In this document: positions 53,544 through 62,204 of the stretch, piece by piece
Numbering within the stretch: the stretch's first letter is position 1
Layout of the letters: each line of letters starts with the position of its first letter
Assembly: GCA_910589305.1 (NCBI GenBank)
Contig: CAJUTV010000001.1
Span: 347,615 to 411,614 of the forward strand
DNA from: an uncultured Lachnospira sp.
Lineage (GTDB): Bacteria; Bacillota; Clostridia; Lachnospirales; Lachnospiraceae
Length of the DNA: 64,000 nt
Reading direction: 5' to 3'
The notes under the pieces: model-generated
The model's database searches: none
What the model was told of the DNA's origin: nothing
Seen by the model: only the letters and a program-made list of their open reading frames with translations
Program-made: the position numbers and the translations under genes

Positions 53544-53891
53544 TTAACAATTATAAATCAACTGTTTTATGTCAAGCAGATATTCACAGCCCACTTTTTT
53601 TGCCTTACTCAAGAGCAAATAACCGCCAATTGTTGAAATTCCCACCACTGCAATTATTATAATTAACGCCATTTTATTGATAAAAATTTTTCTTTTACTG
53701 ATTGGTGAACTATACAGAACCAAATTTATTTTTGATGTATATTCCTGTGAGCCTGTATTGCTAAAAATCAATAATAAAAAGATAATGACAATAATCATTG
53801 AAATACTTGTAAATGTTTCATAATATTGGATTCTTGACTTTAAGTCTCACAACCAACTTGGACATTTAGGTAATAATGTAACTGTCTGCAT
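53544..53891 (-). pseudogene. Decayed fragment of an ABC-2 type permease
   Basis: From an ATG with AAGGAG upstream (53889-53891) the frame reads 14 residues, hits an in-frame TGA and then stays open for about 100 codons. The open part has a membrane helix (MIIVIIFLLLIF), the stretch EYTSKINLVLYSSPISKRKIFINK, which recalls ABC-2 permeases, and a second helix. It ends early after 84 residues. Full permeases of this type have six or more helices, so both ends are lost. No ATPase partner gene remains next to it. Confidence 0.6.
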
Positions 53892-53993
53892 ATTTTCTCC
53901 TTATATTCCACTTTACAATCATTTAATCTGTACCAAATATTATATAAACAAAATATTCTTATTACCAAAAAAATTAAAATTATCCCACACTAC

Positions 53994-54094
53994 AAAAAGA
54001 CTGCCACAAAACAAAGAATTTTAACAAAGTATAATTAATTATTCATTCAATTAATACTCTACATAAAACACTCATTTTGCAACAGTCTATTTTT
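53994..54094. repeat. Dispersed repeat family 2 (hairpin element), copy 3
   Basis: Arms AAAAAGACTGCCACAAAA and CATTTTGCAACAGTCTATTT enclose an A/T-rich centre. Family 1 copy follows 11 nt later. Confidence 0.7.
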
Positions 54095-54105
54095 AATACA
54101 CTTTT

Positions 54106-54237
54106 AGTCCAGCAAATATTTACAATCCGCTTCGCTACTTGCTCATAACCTCATTGCTTGCTATCACAACACAAGCTCTCTCCACTTATATCTCTACAAT
54201 ATTGAAGCGGACGACTTACTTGATAAGGTTAAATTAT
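54106..54237. repeat. Dispersed repeat family 1, second long copy
   Basis: This 132-nt copy is colinear with the one at 28251-28395. It shares ACAATCCGCTTCGCTACTTG, AACCTCAT, CACTTAT, ATTGAAG and the end TTGATAAGGTTAAA. Many point changes have broken its inner stem, and the GGGTG-CACCC hairpin is absent. It lies upstream of the decayed permease and downstream of gdhA. Confidence 0.75.
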
Positions 54238-54282
54238 ACCTTCCAAATATTTATTAATAACATTATTTTTTAATTTATTCTA

Positions 54283-55617
54283 TTAGCAAACACCCTGTGC
54301 AAGCATAGCTTCAACAACCTTCTCAAAACCAGCAATATTAGAACCAGCAACATAATTGCCTTCCATGCCATATTTCTTAGCAGCTTCATCAATATTGTGA
54401 TAAATATTTACCATAATATTTTGTAACTTAGAATCAACTTCCTCAAATGACCAGCTAAGTCTTTCGCTGTTTTGGCTCATCTCAAGTGCAGATGTAGCAA
54501 CACCGCCTGCATTTGCAGCCTTACCGCATATAAATAACACGCCATTATCCTGAAGATACTTTGTTGCATCCAATGTTGTAGGCATATTTGCACCTTCACA
54601 TACTGCCTTACAGCCATTTGCTACCAACTGCTTTGCATCGTCAATAAGAAGCTCATTTTGTGTAGCACATGGAAGCGCAATATCACACTTAATCTGCCAT
54701 ACACCGCGACCTTCATGGTACTCGGCACTCTTTCTTGCAGCAGCATATTCTGTCAATCTTGCTCTCTTTACTTCCTTTACTTCCTTTAAGAGTTCAACAT
54801 CAATTCCTTCTGGGTCATAAATCCAGCCTGTTGAATCGGAACACGTAACAACCTTTGCCCCCATCTGCTGTGCTTTTTGAGTAGCATAAATAGCAACATT
54901 ACCAGCACCTGATACAACGACTGTCTTACCTTCCATTGATTCGCCATGACATTTCATAAGCTCTTCTGTAATATAGAGAAGTCCGTAACCTGTTGCCTCT
55001 GTTCTTGCAAGGGAACCGCCATATGTAAGACCCTTTCCTGTAAGAACGCCCTCAAACATACCTTTGATTCTCTTGTATTGACCATACATAAAACCAATTT
55101 CTCTTGCACCTGTACCGATATCACCAGCAGGAACGTCCACATCAGCACCAATATATTTGCAAAGCTCTGTCATAAAACTCTGACAAAATGCCATAATCTC
55201 TCTGTCTGATTTGCCCTTTGGGTCAAAATCAGAACCACCCTTGCCGCCGCCAATTGGAAGGCTTGTAAGAGAATTTTTGAAAATCTGCTCAAATCCTAAA
55301 AATTTAATAATTCCTAAATTTACAGAAGGATGTAATCTTAAACCACCCTTGTATGGTCCAATAGCATTGTTAAACTGTACACGATAACCTCTGTTTACCT
55401 GTACTTGTCCCTTATCATCTACCCAAGGCACACGAAACATAAGAACTCTATCAGGCTCTGTAATTCTTTCAAGAATGGCATTCTTCCTATAAAGTTCTTC
55501 ATTTGCCTCAACAACTGGTCTTAAAGACTCTAAAACCTCATTAACTGCCTGTAAAAATTCAGACTGACCCTCATTTTTCTTAGAAACCAACTCTAATACT
55601 TCATCAACATAACCCAT
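54283..55617 (-). CDS. gdhA: NADP-specific glutamate dehydrogenase
   Basis: This 444-residue enzyme makes glutamate from 2-oxoglutarate and ammonia. The substrate pocket is visible in GGLRLHPSVN and PIGGGKGGSDFDPKGKS, the catalytic Asp region is DVDVPAGDIGTG, and the dinucleotide fold is VVVSGAGNVAIYA. The Ser/Lys-rich context after the second strand (CSDSTGWI) fits the NADP-using hexameric type. The ATG is preceded by AAAGGG. It is a single-gene unit with a long upstream region. Confidence 0.96.
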   Translation of the reverse strand: MGYVDEVLELVSKKNEGQSEFLQAVNEVLESLRPVVEANEELYRKNAILERITEPDRVLMFRVPWVDDKGQVQVNRGYRVQFNNAIGPYKGGLRLHPSVNLGIIKFLGFEQIFKNSLTSLPIGGGKGGSDFDPKGKSDREIMAFCQSFMTELCKYIGADVDVPAGDIGTGAREIGFMYGQYKRIKGMFEGVLTGKGLTYGGSLARTEATGYGLLYITEELMKCHGESMEGKTVVVSGAGNVAIYATQKAQQMGAKVVTCSDSTGWIYDPEGIDVELLKEVKEVKRARLTEYAAARKSAEYHEGRGVWQIKCDIALPCATQNELLIDDAKQLVANGCKAVCEGANMPTTLDATKYLQDNGVLFICGKAANAGGVATSALEMSQNSERLSWSFEEVDSKLQNIMVNIYHNIDEAAKKYGMEGNYVAGSNIAGFEKVVEAMLAQGVC

Positions 55618-56336
55618 AATGATTTTTACCCTTTCTTTTTATACGCCGTAGCGATTTTATCAACATAAAGATGACGCGCGAAGTATAATATTTCGCTTGA
55701 CATAAAGGTGCATCGCAAAACATGACATCTCTTGTTTTTAATATTATAAAGTGTAAACTTTCCAAACACAAGTATTTTATCTTTTTACTTTAAATAAATA
55801 AGCATTTTTTTAATAATCTTAACAAAATTTATGTATTTACTCTTTTATATGTGTTTATTTACTTAATATTTTTAAGTTATCATATGTTTTTTCTAACATT
55901 TATATATTTTAAACTAAAATTTTCTTTCATAACTCGTTTTGTTTATAAAATTATAAAACTATTATAATAATAATTACGTAAATATAAGAAATGCCTAAAA
56001 AATAAACACGCTTTTAATCATAACCCTCTCCAATCACAAAGGTTGAATATTTTAATTTTCAACCTACATATTTTATGCTGTGCTAAAACTTAAAATATTA
56101 ACGGTTCCTAAAACTCAATCACATCATAAAAGTCAAAAATAAAAACAATAAAACAACTTAAAAATGCGATGTAAATTCAGTCAATACTGCATATACTTAA
56201 TATAAATGTTTTGCTTGTGCCATTTATATAAGCGTGTTATAATAGCCAAAGCAATTCTTTGACTGGAACAATTTACAAATGAACTCATTATTATGAGAAT
56301 AAACTTAAATTTACAATACAGAAATGAGGATTTAAT
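55618..56336. other. Long intergenic region between gdhA and the LCP gene
   Basis: About 720 nt of A/T-rich DNA between divergent genes contain no convincing gene. An isolated hairpin AGGTTGAA / TTCAACCT lies at 56040-56065. An inverted repeat GCGAA-TTCGC lies about 70 nt upstream of gdhA. The LCP promoter is at 56215-56243. Confidence 0.6.
56215..56243 (+). promoter_or_regulatory. SigA-type promoter of the LCP gene
   Basis: -35 TTGTGC and a perfect -10 TATAAT are 17 nt apart, about 95 nt before the start codon. Confidence 0.78.
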
Positions 56337-57956
56337 ATGTCTGGTTTTTTTACTAGAACCAATAGAGATATGAAATATATTTTTAAAAGCAGTTCCAAGC
56401 TAAATAAAAAGCAACTGAAACGCAAAAAACGTGGTATCTCTTCACTAATTGGAATTTTATTGGTTATAGTTGAACTTATTATTTCAATACTTTTTACTTA
56501 TGAAATTATAAAATTAAATATTTTTCCACTAAAATATTTGGCAATGTTCATTATTGTTATAATACTATTGTTATTATACAATTTCACTTCCCAATTTACA
56601 AAATCTCGTGGCATAGGTAAATTTTTATCTATATTAGTTTCCATGTTGCTTGTATTTGGGTATCTTGTAGGTTCTAAAGTCAATTGGACTTTACAAGGAA
56701 TTACCTCCAACATTACAAAGACAGATTCGATACATCTTGTTGTTCTCAAAGAAGATACAGCTTCTTCTATTGCAGATACACTAAATTATACTTATGGATA
56801 CAACAGTCAACATGATGGAGACCTTCCTGTAAAAGCAATTGACAAAATTAATCAAGAAAACAATTCTTCCCTAAATGTAAAAACATATGAGAACTGGGAA
56901 CAAATTACCAACGCATTATATGAAAATAATGATATTCAATTGATTGCAATTAATTCTAATATATATAAAACACTTTTAGAAGAAGATGAAGACTTTGGCG
57001 GCAAAACGCGTATATTAGATACTATTACTATCACAACAAAGGTAGCTATCGAAAAAGGTGAAGTAAAACAAAAAGATGATTGCTTTATAATGTATATTTC
57101 TGGTAATGATGATTATGGCACTATCAGTGATACTGGTCGAAGTGATGTAAATATCTTAGCTGTTATAAACCCTGAGACAAGACAGGTTATGTTGATTTCA
57201 ACTCCAAGAGATTACTATATTAATATTAGCAGACCAGATTCTTCTGGCAAAATAATTACAGGTCTTGATAAACTTACTCATGCAGGCAATGCAGGTACTA
57301 AATATTCAATGGAAGCTTTATCAAACCTTTTTGGTGTTGACGTTGACTACTTTTTCAAAGTTAATTTTGACGGTTGTGTCAATATTATTGATGCACTGGG
57401 CGGTATTACTGTCTTTTCAGATGTAGACTTTATTAACGGTACCGATGCCGCTCCTGAACGTTATCACTTTGTCAAAGGTGCTAATGAATGTGATGGAGCC
57501 AAAGCATTAGCTTTTGTAAGAGAACGTGAAGCATTTGCAGCAGGCGATTTACAGAGAGGTAAAAATCAACAGGCAGCTATATCTGCTATGATAGAAAAAG
57601 CCACATCTCCTGCTATTTTAACAAATTATTCTGCAATTTTAGATGCCGTTTCAGATATGATGTATACCAATATGCCAACTGAATCGATACAACAATTAAT
57701 TAAAGACCAGCTTTCAGACGCTACACCTTGGAATGTTCAATCCTACTCATTGACATTTATGCCTGAAGTTAATTATATAAAACCATTGCATGTATACGGA
57801 GGCACAGGTTGGGCATGTCTTCCAGATTATGATTCTGTTAATATGGCAATTAAATTAATTCAAAAAACACAAAATGATGAAATATTTAACGTCGATGAGG
57901 TTATTCAAGAAATTGAAAACTTAGAAAATTCAGATAACACATCTGTGACAAATTAA
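56337..57956 (+). CDS. LytR-CpsA-Psr (LCP) family cell-wall polymer ligase
   Basis: This 539-residue protein has a basic cytoplasmic start, three hydrophobic helices (about 36-60, 66-84, 95-112) and a large outer part. Residues about 125-230 form an extra domain (SIHLVVLKEDTASSIADTL) found in long LCP proteins. The LCP catalytic domain follows with RSDVNILAVINPETRQVMLISTPRDYYI and the arginine-rich AFVREREAFAAGDLQRGKNQQ. LCP enzymes join teichoic acids or capsule polymers to peptidoglycan. The start follows GAGGATTTAAT and it has its own promoter. Confidence 0.93.
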   Translation: MSGFFTRTNRDMKYIFKSSSKLNKKQLKRKKRGISSLIGILLVIVELIISILFTYEIIKLNIFPLKYLAMFIIVIILLLLYNFTSQFTKSRGIGKFLSILVSMLLVFGYLVGSKVNWTLQGITSNITKTDSIHLVVLKEDTASSIADTLNYTYGYNSQHDGDLPVKAIDKINQENNSSLNVKTYENWEQITNALYENNDIQLIAINSNIYKTLLEEDEDFGGKTRILDTITITTKVAIEKGEVKQKDDCFIMYISGNDDYGTISDTGRSDVNILAVINPETRQVMLISTPRDYYINISRPDSSGKIITGLDKLTHAGNAGTKYSMEALSNLFGVDVDYFFKVNFDGCVNIIDALGGITVFSDVDFINGTDAAPERYHFVKGANECDGAKALAFVREREAFAAGDLQRGKNQQAAISAMIEKATSPAILTNYSAILDAVSDMMYTNMPTESIQQLIKDQLSDATPWNVQSYSLTFMPEVNYIKPLHVYGGTGWACLPDYDSVNMAIKLIQKTQNDEIFNVDEVIQEIENLENSDNTSVTN

Positions 57957-57959
57957 ATT

Positions 57960-57992
57960 TGAAATGAGGACTTCCTTAATAAGATTAAACAT
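57960..57992. repeat. Right-end remnant of repeat family 1
   Basis: GAGGACTTCCTTAATAAGATTAAA matches the right end of family 1 (GGGGACTTCCTTGATGAGGTTAAA) with few changes. It follows the LCP stop codon directly. Confidence 0.55.
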
Positions 57993-58015
57993 TTATAAAA
58001 CTTTATAATACAATT

Positions 58016-58069
58016 AAAAACAGGCAAGAATACACTTCTTTAAAAGAAAAATGTATTTTTGCCTGTTAT
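58016..58069. terminator. Bidirectional terminator
   Basis: The stem AACAGGCAA...TTGCCTGTT, extended by AATACA/TGTATT, has A/T-rich flanks on both sides. It lies between the convergent LCP gene and the Cof-type phosphatase gene. Confidence 0.85.
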
Positions 58070-58095
58070 CCATTTAACAAAAATTTTTTATATTT

Positions 58096-58911
58096 TTACA
58101 AAATAAATTTTTGTATTACTTGTGCTACTCCATTTTCATCATTGGAAGGCGCAATATAATCTGCAATTTTTTTAACATCAGGATAAGCATTTTCCATAGC
58201 AATGCCAAGTCCTGCATACTGTATCATAGATATATCATTTAACCCATCACCACATGCAATCAACTCAGATTGTCTTATTCCTAAATGCAGCAAAAGTGTA
58301 TGAATTGAAACATCTTTTCTAATATTTTTTGGCACAATCTCAAGAAAATAATCCTCAGAAAAAAATATATCCAATTCATTTCCATTAAGATTTAGCAATT
58401 TGTCTTTTACAGGCAACAATTTCTTATGTTCACCTACAATTAAAAGTTTTGCTACAGGATAATCTACAAATGCTGGAATATCATCAATTTGCAAGACTTC
58501 TGCATTATTACAAAACGCTTCTTTTATGACATATTCATCATGGGCTTTCTCTGATATAATTTTATCTCCATAATAGGTTAAAGGAGCAACATCAAATTCT
58601 TTGGCAACTTCACATATATTGGTTATACAATTTGATGGTATTTCTTTTTTATAAACAAGTCTATGTGCCTTGCAATCCCATATATTACCGCCATTGTAAG
58701 CTAAAATAAATCCGCCTCTTTTTTCTAATTCTAACAGTTGTGCTACTGGCTGCACACCAAACAATGGTCTTCCTGAAGCAAGAATAACTGCTATGTTGGC
58801 ATCAATAGCCGCCCATATTGCTTGTTTATTAACATCAGATAACTTTTTATTGCTATCCATCAGCGTTCCATCTAAATCCAATGCAAGCGCTTTGTACTTT
58901 GTAGTCCCCAT
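58096..58911 (-). CDS. Cof-type HAD hydrolase
   Basis: This is a 271-residue HAD phosphatase of the Cof/YidA group. Motif I is ALDLDGTLMDS with the nucleophile and acid Asp pair; motif II is LASGRP; motif III-IV is ACGDGLNDISMIQYAG. The cap domain lies in between (about 85-190). These enzymes hydrolyse sugar phosphates or flavin precursors with broad specificity. It lies 28 bp downstream of the S8 protease gene on the same strand. Confidence 0.94.
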   Translation of the reverse strand: MGTTKYKALALDLDGTLMDSNKKLSDVNKQAIWAAIDANIAVILASGRPLFGVQPVAQLLELEKRGGFILAYNGGNIWDCKAHRLVYKKEIPSNCITNICEVAKEFDVAPLTYYGDKIISEKAHDEYVIKEAFCNNAEVLQIDDIPAFVDYPVAKLLIVGEHKKLLPVKDKLLNLNGNELDIFFSEDYFLEIVPKNIRKDVSIHTLLLHLGIRQSELIACGDGLNDISMIQYAGLGIAMENAYPDVKKIADYIAPSNDENGVAQVIQKFIL

Positions 58912-58939
58912 ATATTTTTGTTACTCCTTTCATCATCAC

Positions 58940-60316
58940 TTATGTCACTCTTAATTGTATAAATGAATTAAATAAATTCATTTTTCCATATCCTAATACA
59001 GGATTTGGATATTCTTCAAATGTATCGGTTGCTAATGTATCTCTTCTGACAGCACCTCTTATCAATATATATTTAATCTCATTATTTCCAAGTAATATTT
59101 CATTCTCATAATATACACCCCAACACAACAATAATGCTGAAGCACCTGCAACAATAGCCGCCGCCGCACTTGTACCGCTTCTATAGGTATAGCCGCCTCC
59201 TGATTTTGCACCATATACATTAATGCCTGGAGCAACTAATTCCGGTTTTACCCACCCTAATGCTGCATATCCTCTTCCAGAATCAATGTCAACTGCCCCT
59301 GTTACATGATTATAAGAACCAACACTAATTACTCTGCTGTCAGCCGATATCTCTGTAAGCGTCGTATCTGGTATTGAACGCAACATATACGTATCACCTG
59401 ACAAATAGGCTTTTATAGGAAGCCACGCATTAAAACTTCCAAGAATATTGGTCAAACTATATACATTAATTTTCCATATTCCGCTTGCTGGCTTAATAAA
59501 TTTTATAAATATTAATTCATATCCTGAAATAGACTCTACTACCTGATAATTAATCTCCACTTTAGATTTTTCTAAAATAAAGTTTAATTTTGTCGTCTCT
59601 CCTTCTTTTGCAGGGATTCGAGGGTTGGATTCGCCAGATGGTGAAACAATGGACACAGACAACACATCCAATGTATTTGCCCATATTTCCAATACAAATC
59701 CTTTTTCTGCATTGCCTACATTTAATTCAATTGTATAGGGATTTGTCTCCGATTCTGCCACACCTTTAACATGCCCTCTTGTGTTTGCCTCATTTCCCAT
59801 TGCTGTGACAACAACAATATTGCTCATTGCAGCTACACTATTTAATACATTGCCAAGCGGTGTTGCTCCTGTACGCGGACCGCTTCCTGTTCCAAGCCCT
59901 AAAAGAATCACCATAGGCTTATCAACACTTCTTGAATATTCCAGTAAATATCTTACGCCAATCATAATATCACTTTCTTCAAATGCTTCTGCTGAATCAT
60001 TAATTAAGAAAAAATCTCTTAAATATTTTTTTGCAGGTTTTAATCTTACAATTACTAATTCAGCCTCTGGTGCAGCTCCTATTGCAAGGCTTGCCACATA
60101 TGTTCCATGTCCGTTTTTTTCTATTTCTGGAGATTGTTCTTGTGGCTCCTCTCCTCTATCAATATCTGCCAATATTCGGTCAATATCTTCCTTAAAAAAT
60201 AATTCCCCATAAGGCACAGAATTTGACAATACATTGACATCTTTTACTGTATCGGACTTAAAAGTCTGGTCCCACAAAACAGCAATTTTACTATTTCCTG
60301 CACTATTTCTAAACAT
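58940..60316 (-). CDS. S8 family protease, 5'-truncated (probably non-functional)
   Basis: This is a 458-residue reading frame of the same subtilase group as the gene at 532-2220. The His motif (NGHGTYVASLA) and Ser motif (GTSAAAAIVAGA) are intact, but the N-terminal pro-region and the catalytic Asp segment are missing. In the same frame just upstream of the first ATG the sequence reads PEGIDYTHE, aligning with the DTGID region of the relative, with Pro in place of Asp. That frame meets a stop inside a hairpin repeat (60369-60435). No ribosome binding site lies before the ATG at 60316. Internally there are no stops, so the truncation may be recent. Confidence 0.75.
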   Translation of the reverse strand: MFRNSAGNSKIAVLWDQTFKSDTVKDVNVLSNSVPYGELFFKEDIDRILADIDRGEEPQEQSPEIEKNGHGTYVASLAIGAAPEAELVIVRLKPAKKYLRDFFLINDSAEAFEESDIMIGVRYLLEYSRSVDKPMVILLGLGTGSGPRTGATPLGNVLNSVAAMSNIVVVTAMGNEANTRGHVKGVAESETNPYTIELNVGNAEKGFVLEIWANTLDVLSVSIVSPSGESNPRIPAKEGETTKLNFILEKSKVEINYQVVESISGYELIFIKFIKPASGIWKINVYSLTNILGSFNAWLPIKAYLSGDTYMLRSIPDTTLTEISADSRVISVGSYNHVTGAVDIDSGRGYAALGWVKPELVAPGINVYGAKSGGGYTYRSGTSAAAAIVAGASALLLCWGVYYENEILLGNNEIKYILIRGAVRRDTLATDTFEEYPNPVLGYGKMNLFNSFIQLRVT

Positions 60317-60368
60317 TTCATGGGTGTAATCTATTCCCTCTGGTGTTACATAAATGTTATGTTTAATA

Positions 60369-60435
60369 GGGCTGTCACATTAAGGAAAGATACAATACAA
60401 CATCTTGTATATTCCGCCTTTTATGCGACAGCCCC
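60369..60435. repeat. Dispersed repeat family 2 (hairpin element), copy 4
   Basis: Arms GGGCTGTCACAT and ATGCGACAGCCCC flank a 40-nt centre with an inner palindrome (ACAAGATGTTGTA). It sits exactly at the lost 5' end of the protease gene. Confidence 0.75.
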
Positions 60436-60519
60436 ATTTTTTATTATTTTGCGGATATTGTCTTGACTATTTCATATTCCATTACCTATATCCATTTTGT
60501 AGCAAAATAACTTTATTTA

Positions 60520-61623
60520 TTATTTAATAATCAACACTGTAGAAGTTTCATTGATATGTCCTAAAAAGGCTTCACCACCTGTAGAAAATCCAATACTAGG
60601 ATATCTACCAAACAATGCACAATAAGGTTGTGTCAAATCTTTATTTAACATCTCAAATGTTCGATATAAACAATTGAAATTAATCACTCCTGCTGGTTGA
60701 TATGTAATGATATTATCCAACGCCTGTTTTGTATCAGCTACAATATCACCAATTTTTAGTACATTGATTTCTGCACCTTCTGGCAGTCCACAGTGAAGAG
60801 TAATTCCTCCATCTTTAATTTGGTCAAAAGTACGTACAAAAATTTCATCACCTATTACAATTCCTAAAGGATTGGACACAAAATAATCTTTGATTTCATC
60901 TGCTGAAACACCAAGCACTTCTGCATATACTTCCCCACAAGGTCTATTGTCAAATTCATATAAAATTCGATCATGCAAATTTGACTTTGTTACCAATAAT
61001 TTTCTATCGGATAAAACACATGCACTTTGTGTTTTGAGTACATCATATCCTTTTACAGTCTTTAATACAGCTAAAACCGCTGCCCCTTCATATACCTTAT
61101 CATCAGCATATACTCTGGAGATATTATTTTCTGCTGCTGAAGATGAACCTCCTACAAACAATATATTGGTAGCATCGCCTAGACGGTCCATAAAAACTTC
61201 TTCTGCCTTAGCACCTGACTCAAATAAAATAATTCCAACATATTTGTCAAAATTATTAAAAATTTCTTCACTGCCGCCAAAATACGCTTCCATATCTTTT
61301 ACAGTTTCATTTATATTGATTTCTTCACGTATATTCTCTACTACTTTAACACATACATCTTCAACACTATCTTTATCCATAGCCATAATACTAACAGAAT
61401 GATTTGTATATGTAGAATTGCAATACTCACTATGTGAAGTTGAACCTATAACCTTACTGTCTGGAAATGCTGCACTTAATTCTGCTGCTGGATTAGAATC
61501 CTCATAATAGCTTGAAGCAAAAAATAATAATAATTTTGGCTCAAACCCTTTCAATGCCTCTTTTGCTTGTAAAGCCATATCTTTACTGTCTGTTCCCTTA
61601 ATGGAAATCGTTTTAATTGCCAA
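60520..61623 (-). CDS. FIST domain sensory protein
   Basis: This 367-residue soluble protein has FIST_N (about 30-220, LLLFFASSYYEDSNPAAELSAAFPDSKVIGSTS is the typical start) and FIST_C (about 225-355, ending NCLYRTFEMLNKDLTQPYCALFGRYPSIGFSTGGE). FIST domains are thought to bind small ligands such as amino acids and pass signals to partner kinases or chemotaxis proteins. It lies downstream of a chemoreceptor gene and a small gene in the same direction, which supports a shared signalling role. Confidence 0.92.
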   Translation of the reverse strand: MAIKTISIKGTDSKDMALQAKEALKGFEPKLLLFFASSYYEDSNPAAELSAAFPDSKVIGSTSHSEYCNSTYTNHSVSIMAMDKDSVEDVCVKVVENIREEININETVKDMEAYFGGSEEIFNNFDKYVGIILFESGAKAEEVFMDRLGDATNILFVGGSSSAAENNISRVYADDKVYEGAAVLAVLKTVKGYDVLKTQSACVLSDRKLLVTKSNLHDRILYEFDNRPCGEVYAEVLGVSADEIKDYFVSNPLGIVIGDEIFVRTFDQIKDGGITLHCGLPEGAEINVLKIGDIVADTKQALDNIITYQPAGVINFNCLYRTFEMLNKDLTQPYCALFGRYPSIGFSTGGEAFLGHINETSTVLIIK

Positions 61624-61657
61624 TATTATCCCACCTTTTCTTTATTATTTTAATAAA

Positions 61658-61858
61658 CTAGATTATCAAACCATATTCTTTTGCTACTTCGCGCAGCTTT
61701 TGCATAACGGCAAAATCATCAGGAGATGTTGGTGTATACTTATCAATTGCAATTCCTTTAAGAATAATTTTTGTCCTTACACTGTTCGCAATAACCTGAT
61801 TTCCCCTTGACCTCTCTGTAACGATTTTTTGAATCATATTATAAATTTGTCCCGCCAA
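61658..61858 (-). CDS. Small hypothetical protein between chemoreceptor and FIST genes
   Basis: This is a protein of about 66 residues. No ATG is well placed: a TTG eight bases after AAAGGGG is the best start, with a GTG three codons earlier as alternative. The sequence has two helices with a basic middle part (KIVTERSRGNQVIANSVRTKIILKG) and ends EVAKEYGLII. No family is recognised. The 34-bp spacing to the FIST gene suggests co-transcription. Confidence 0.55.
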   Translation of the reverse strand: MAGQIYNMIQKIVTERSRGNQVIANSVRTKIILKGIAIDKYTPTSPDDFAVMQKLREVAKEYGLII

Positions 61859-62029
61859 TCCTATCACCCCTTTGCATTTTTATGTATTAGCAAATTATAT
61901 TTTATAGTTATATCACGCTAAATACTACAGCACATTATATCATAACTTTATGTATAATGATATACAAAAAATGTAATTTCTTCATATTTTAATAGGCATT
62001 CAATCATGAAATATTACTATGAACTATCA

Positions 62030-62056
62030 AAGCGGATTTTTCTTGACGAGATTAAA
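62030..62056. repeat. Right-end remnant of repeat family 1
   Basis: AAGCGGATTTTTCTTGACGAGATTAAA joins the first bases of family 1 to its last 20, as if the middle had been deleted. A copy of family 2 starts 10 nt later. Confidence 0.5.
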
Positions 62057-62065
62057 CCAATATTA

Positions 62066-62164
62066 AAAGACTGCCACAAAATAAACTTCTATACAAAATA
62101 TAAATATTTATCAAAATAATACTTATCATATCTTGTACAATTCATTTATTTTGCAACAGCCTCT
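62066..62164. repeat. Dispersed repeat family 2 (hairpin element), copy 5
   Basis: Arms AAGACTGCCACAAAATAAA and TTTATTTTGCAACAGCCT enclose an A/T-rich centre. It lies just downstream of the chemoreceptor gene and may help end its transcript. Confidence 0.72.
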
Positions 62165-62204
62165 ATTCATTTACTTATATTGTTTATACAACTTTTTAAA
62201 TCAA

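Noticed and set aside
55618..56336. T-box or riboswitch in the long gap before gdhA
   Set aside because: No T-box sequence, specifier loop or known aptamer landmark is visible on either strand.
58940..60316. A complete, active second Csp-type protease
   Set aside because: It lacks the pro-region and the catalytic Asp motif, has no ribosome binding site at its first ATG and abuts a repeat element.
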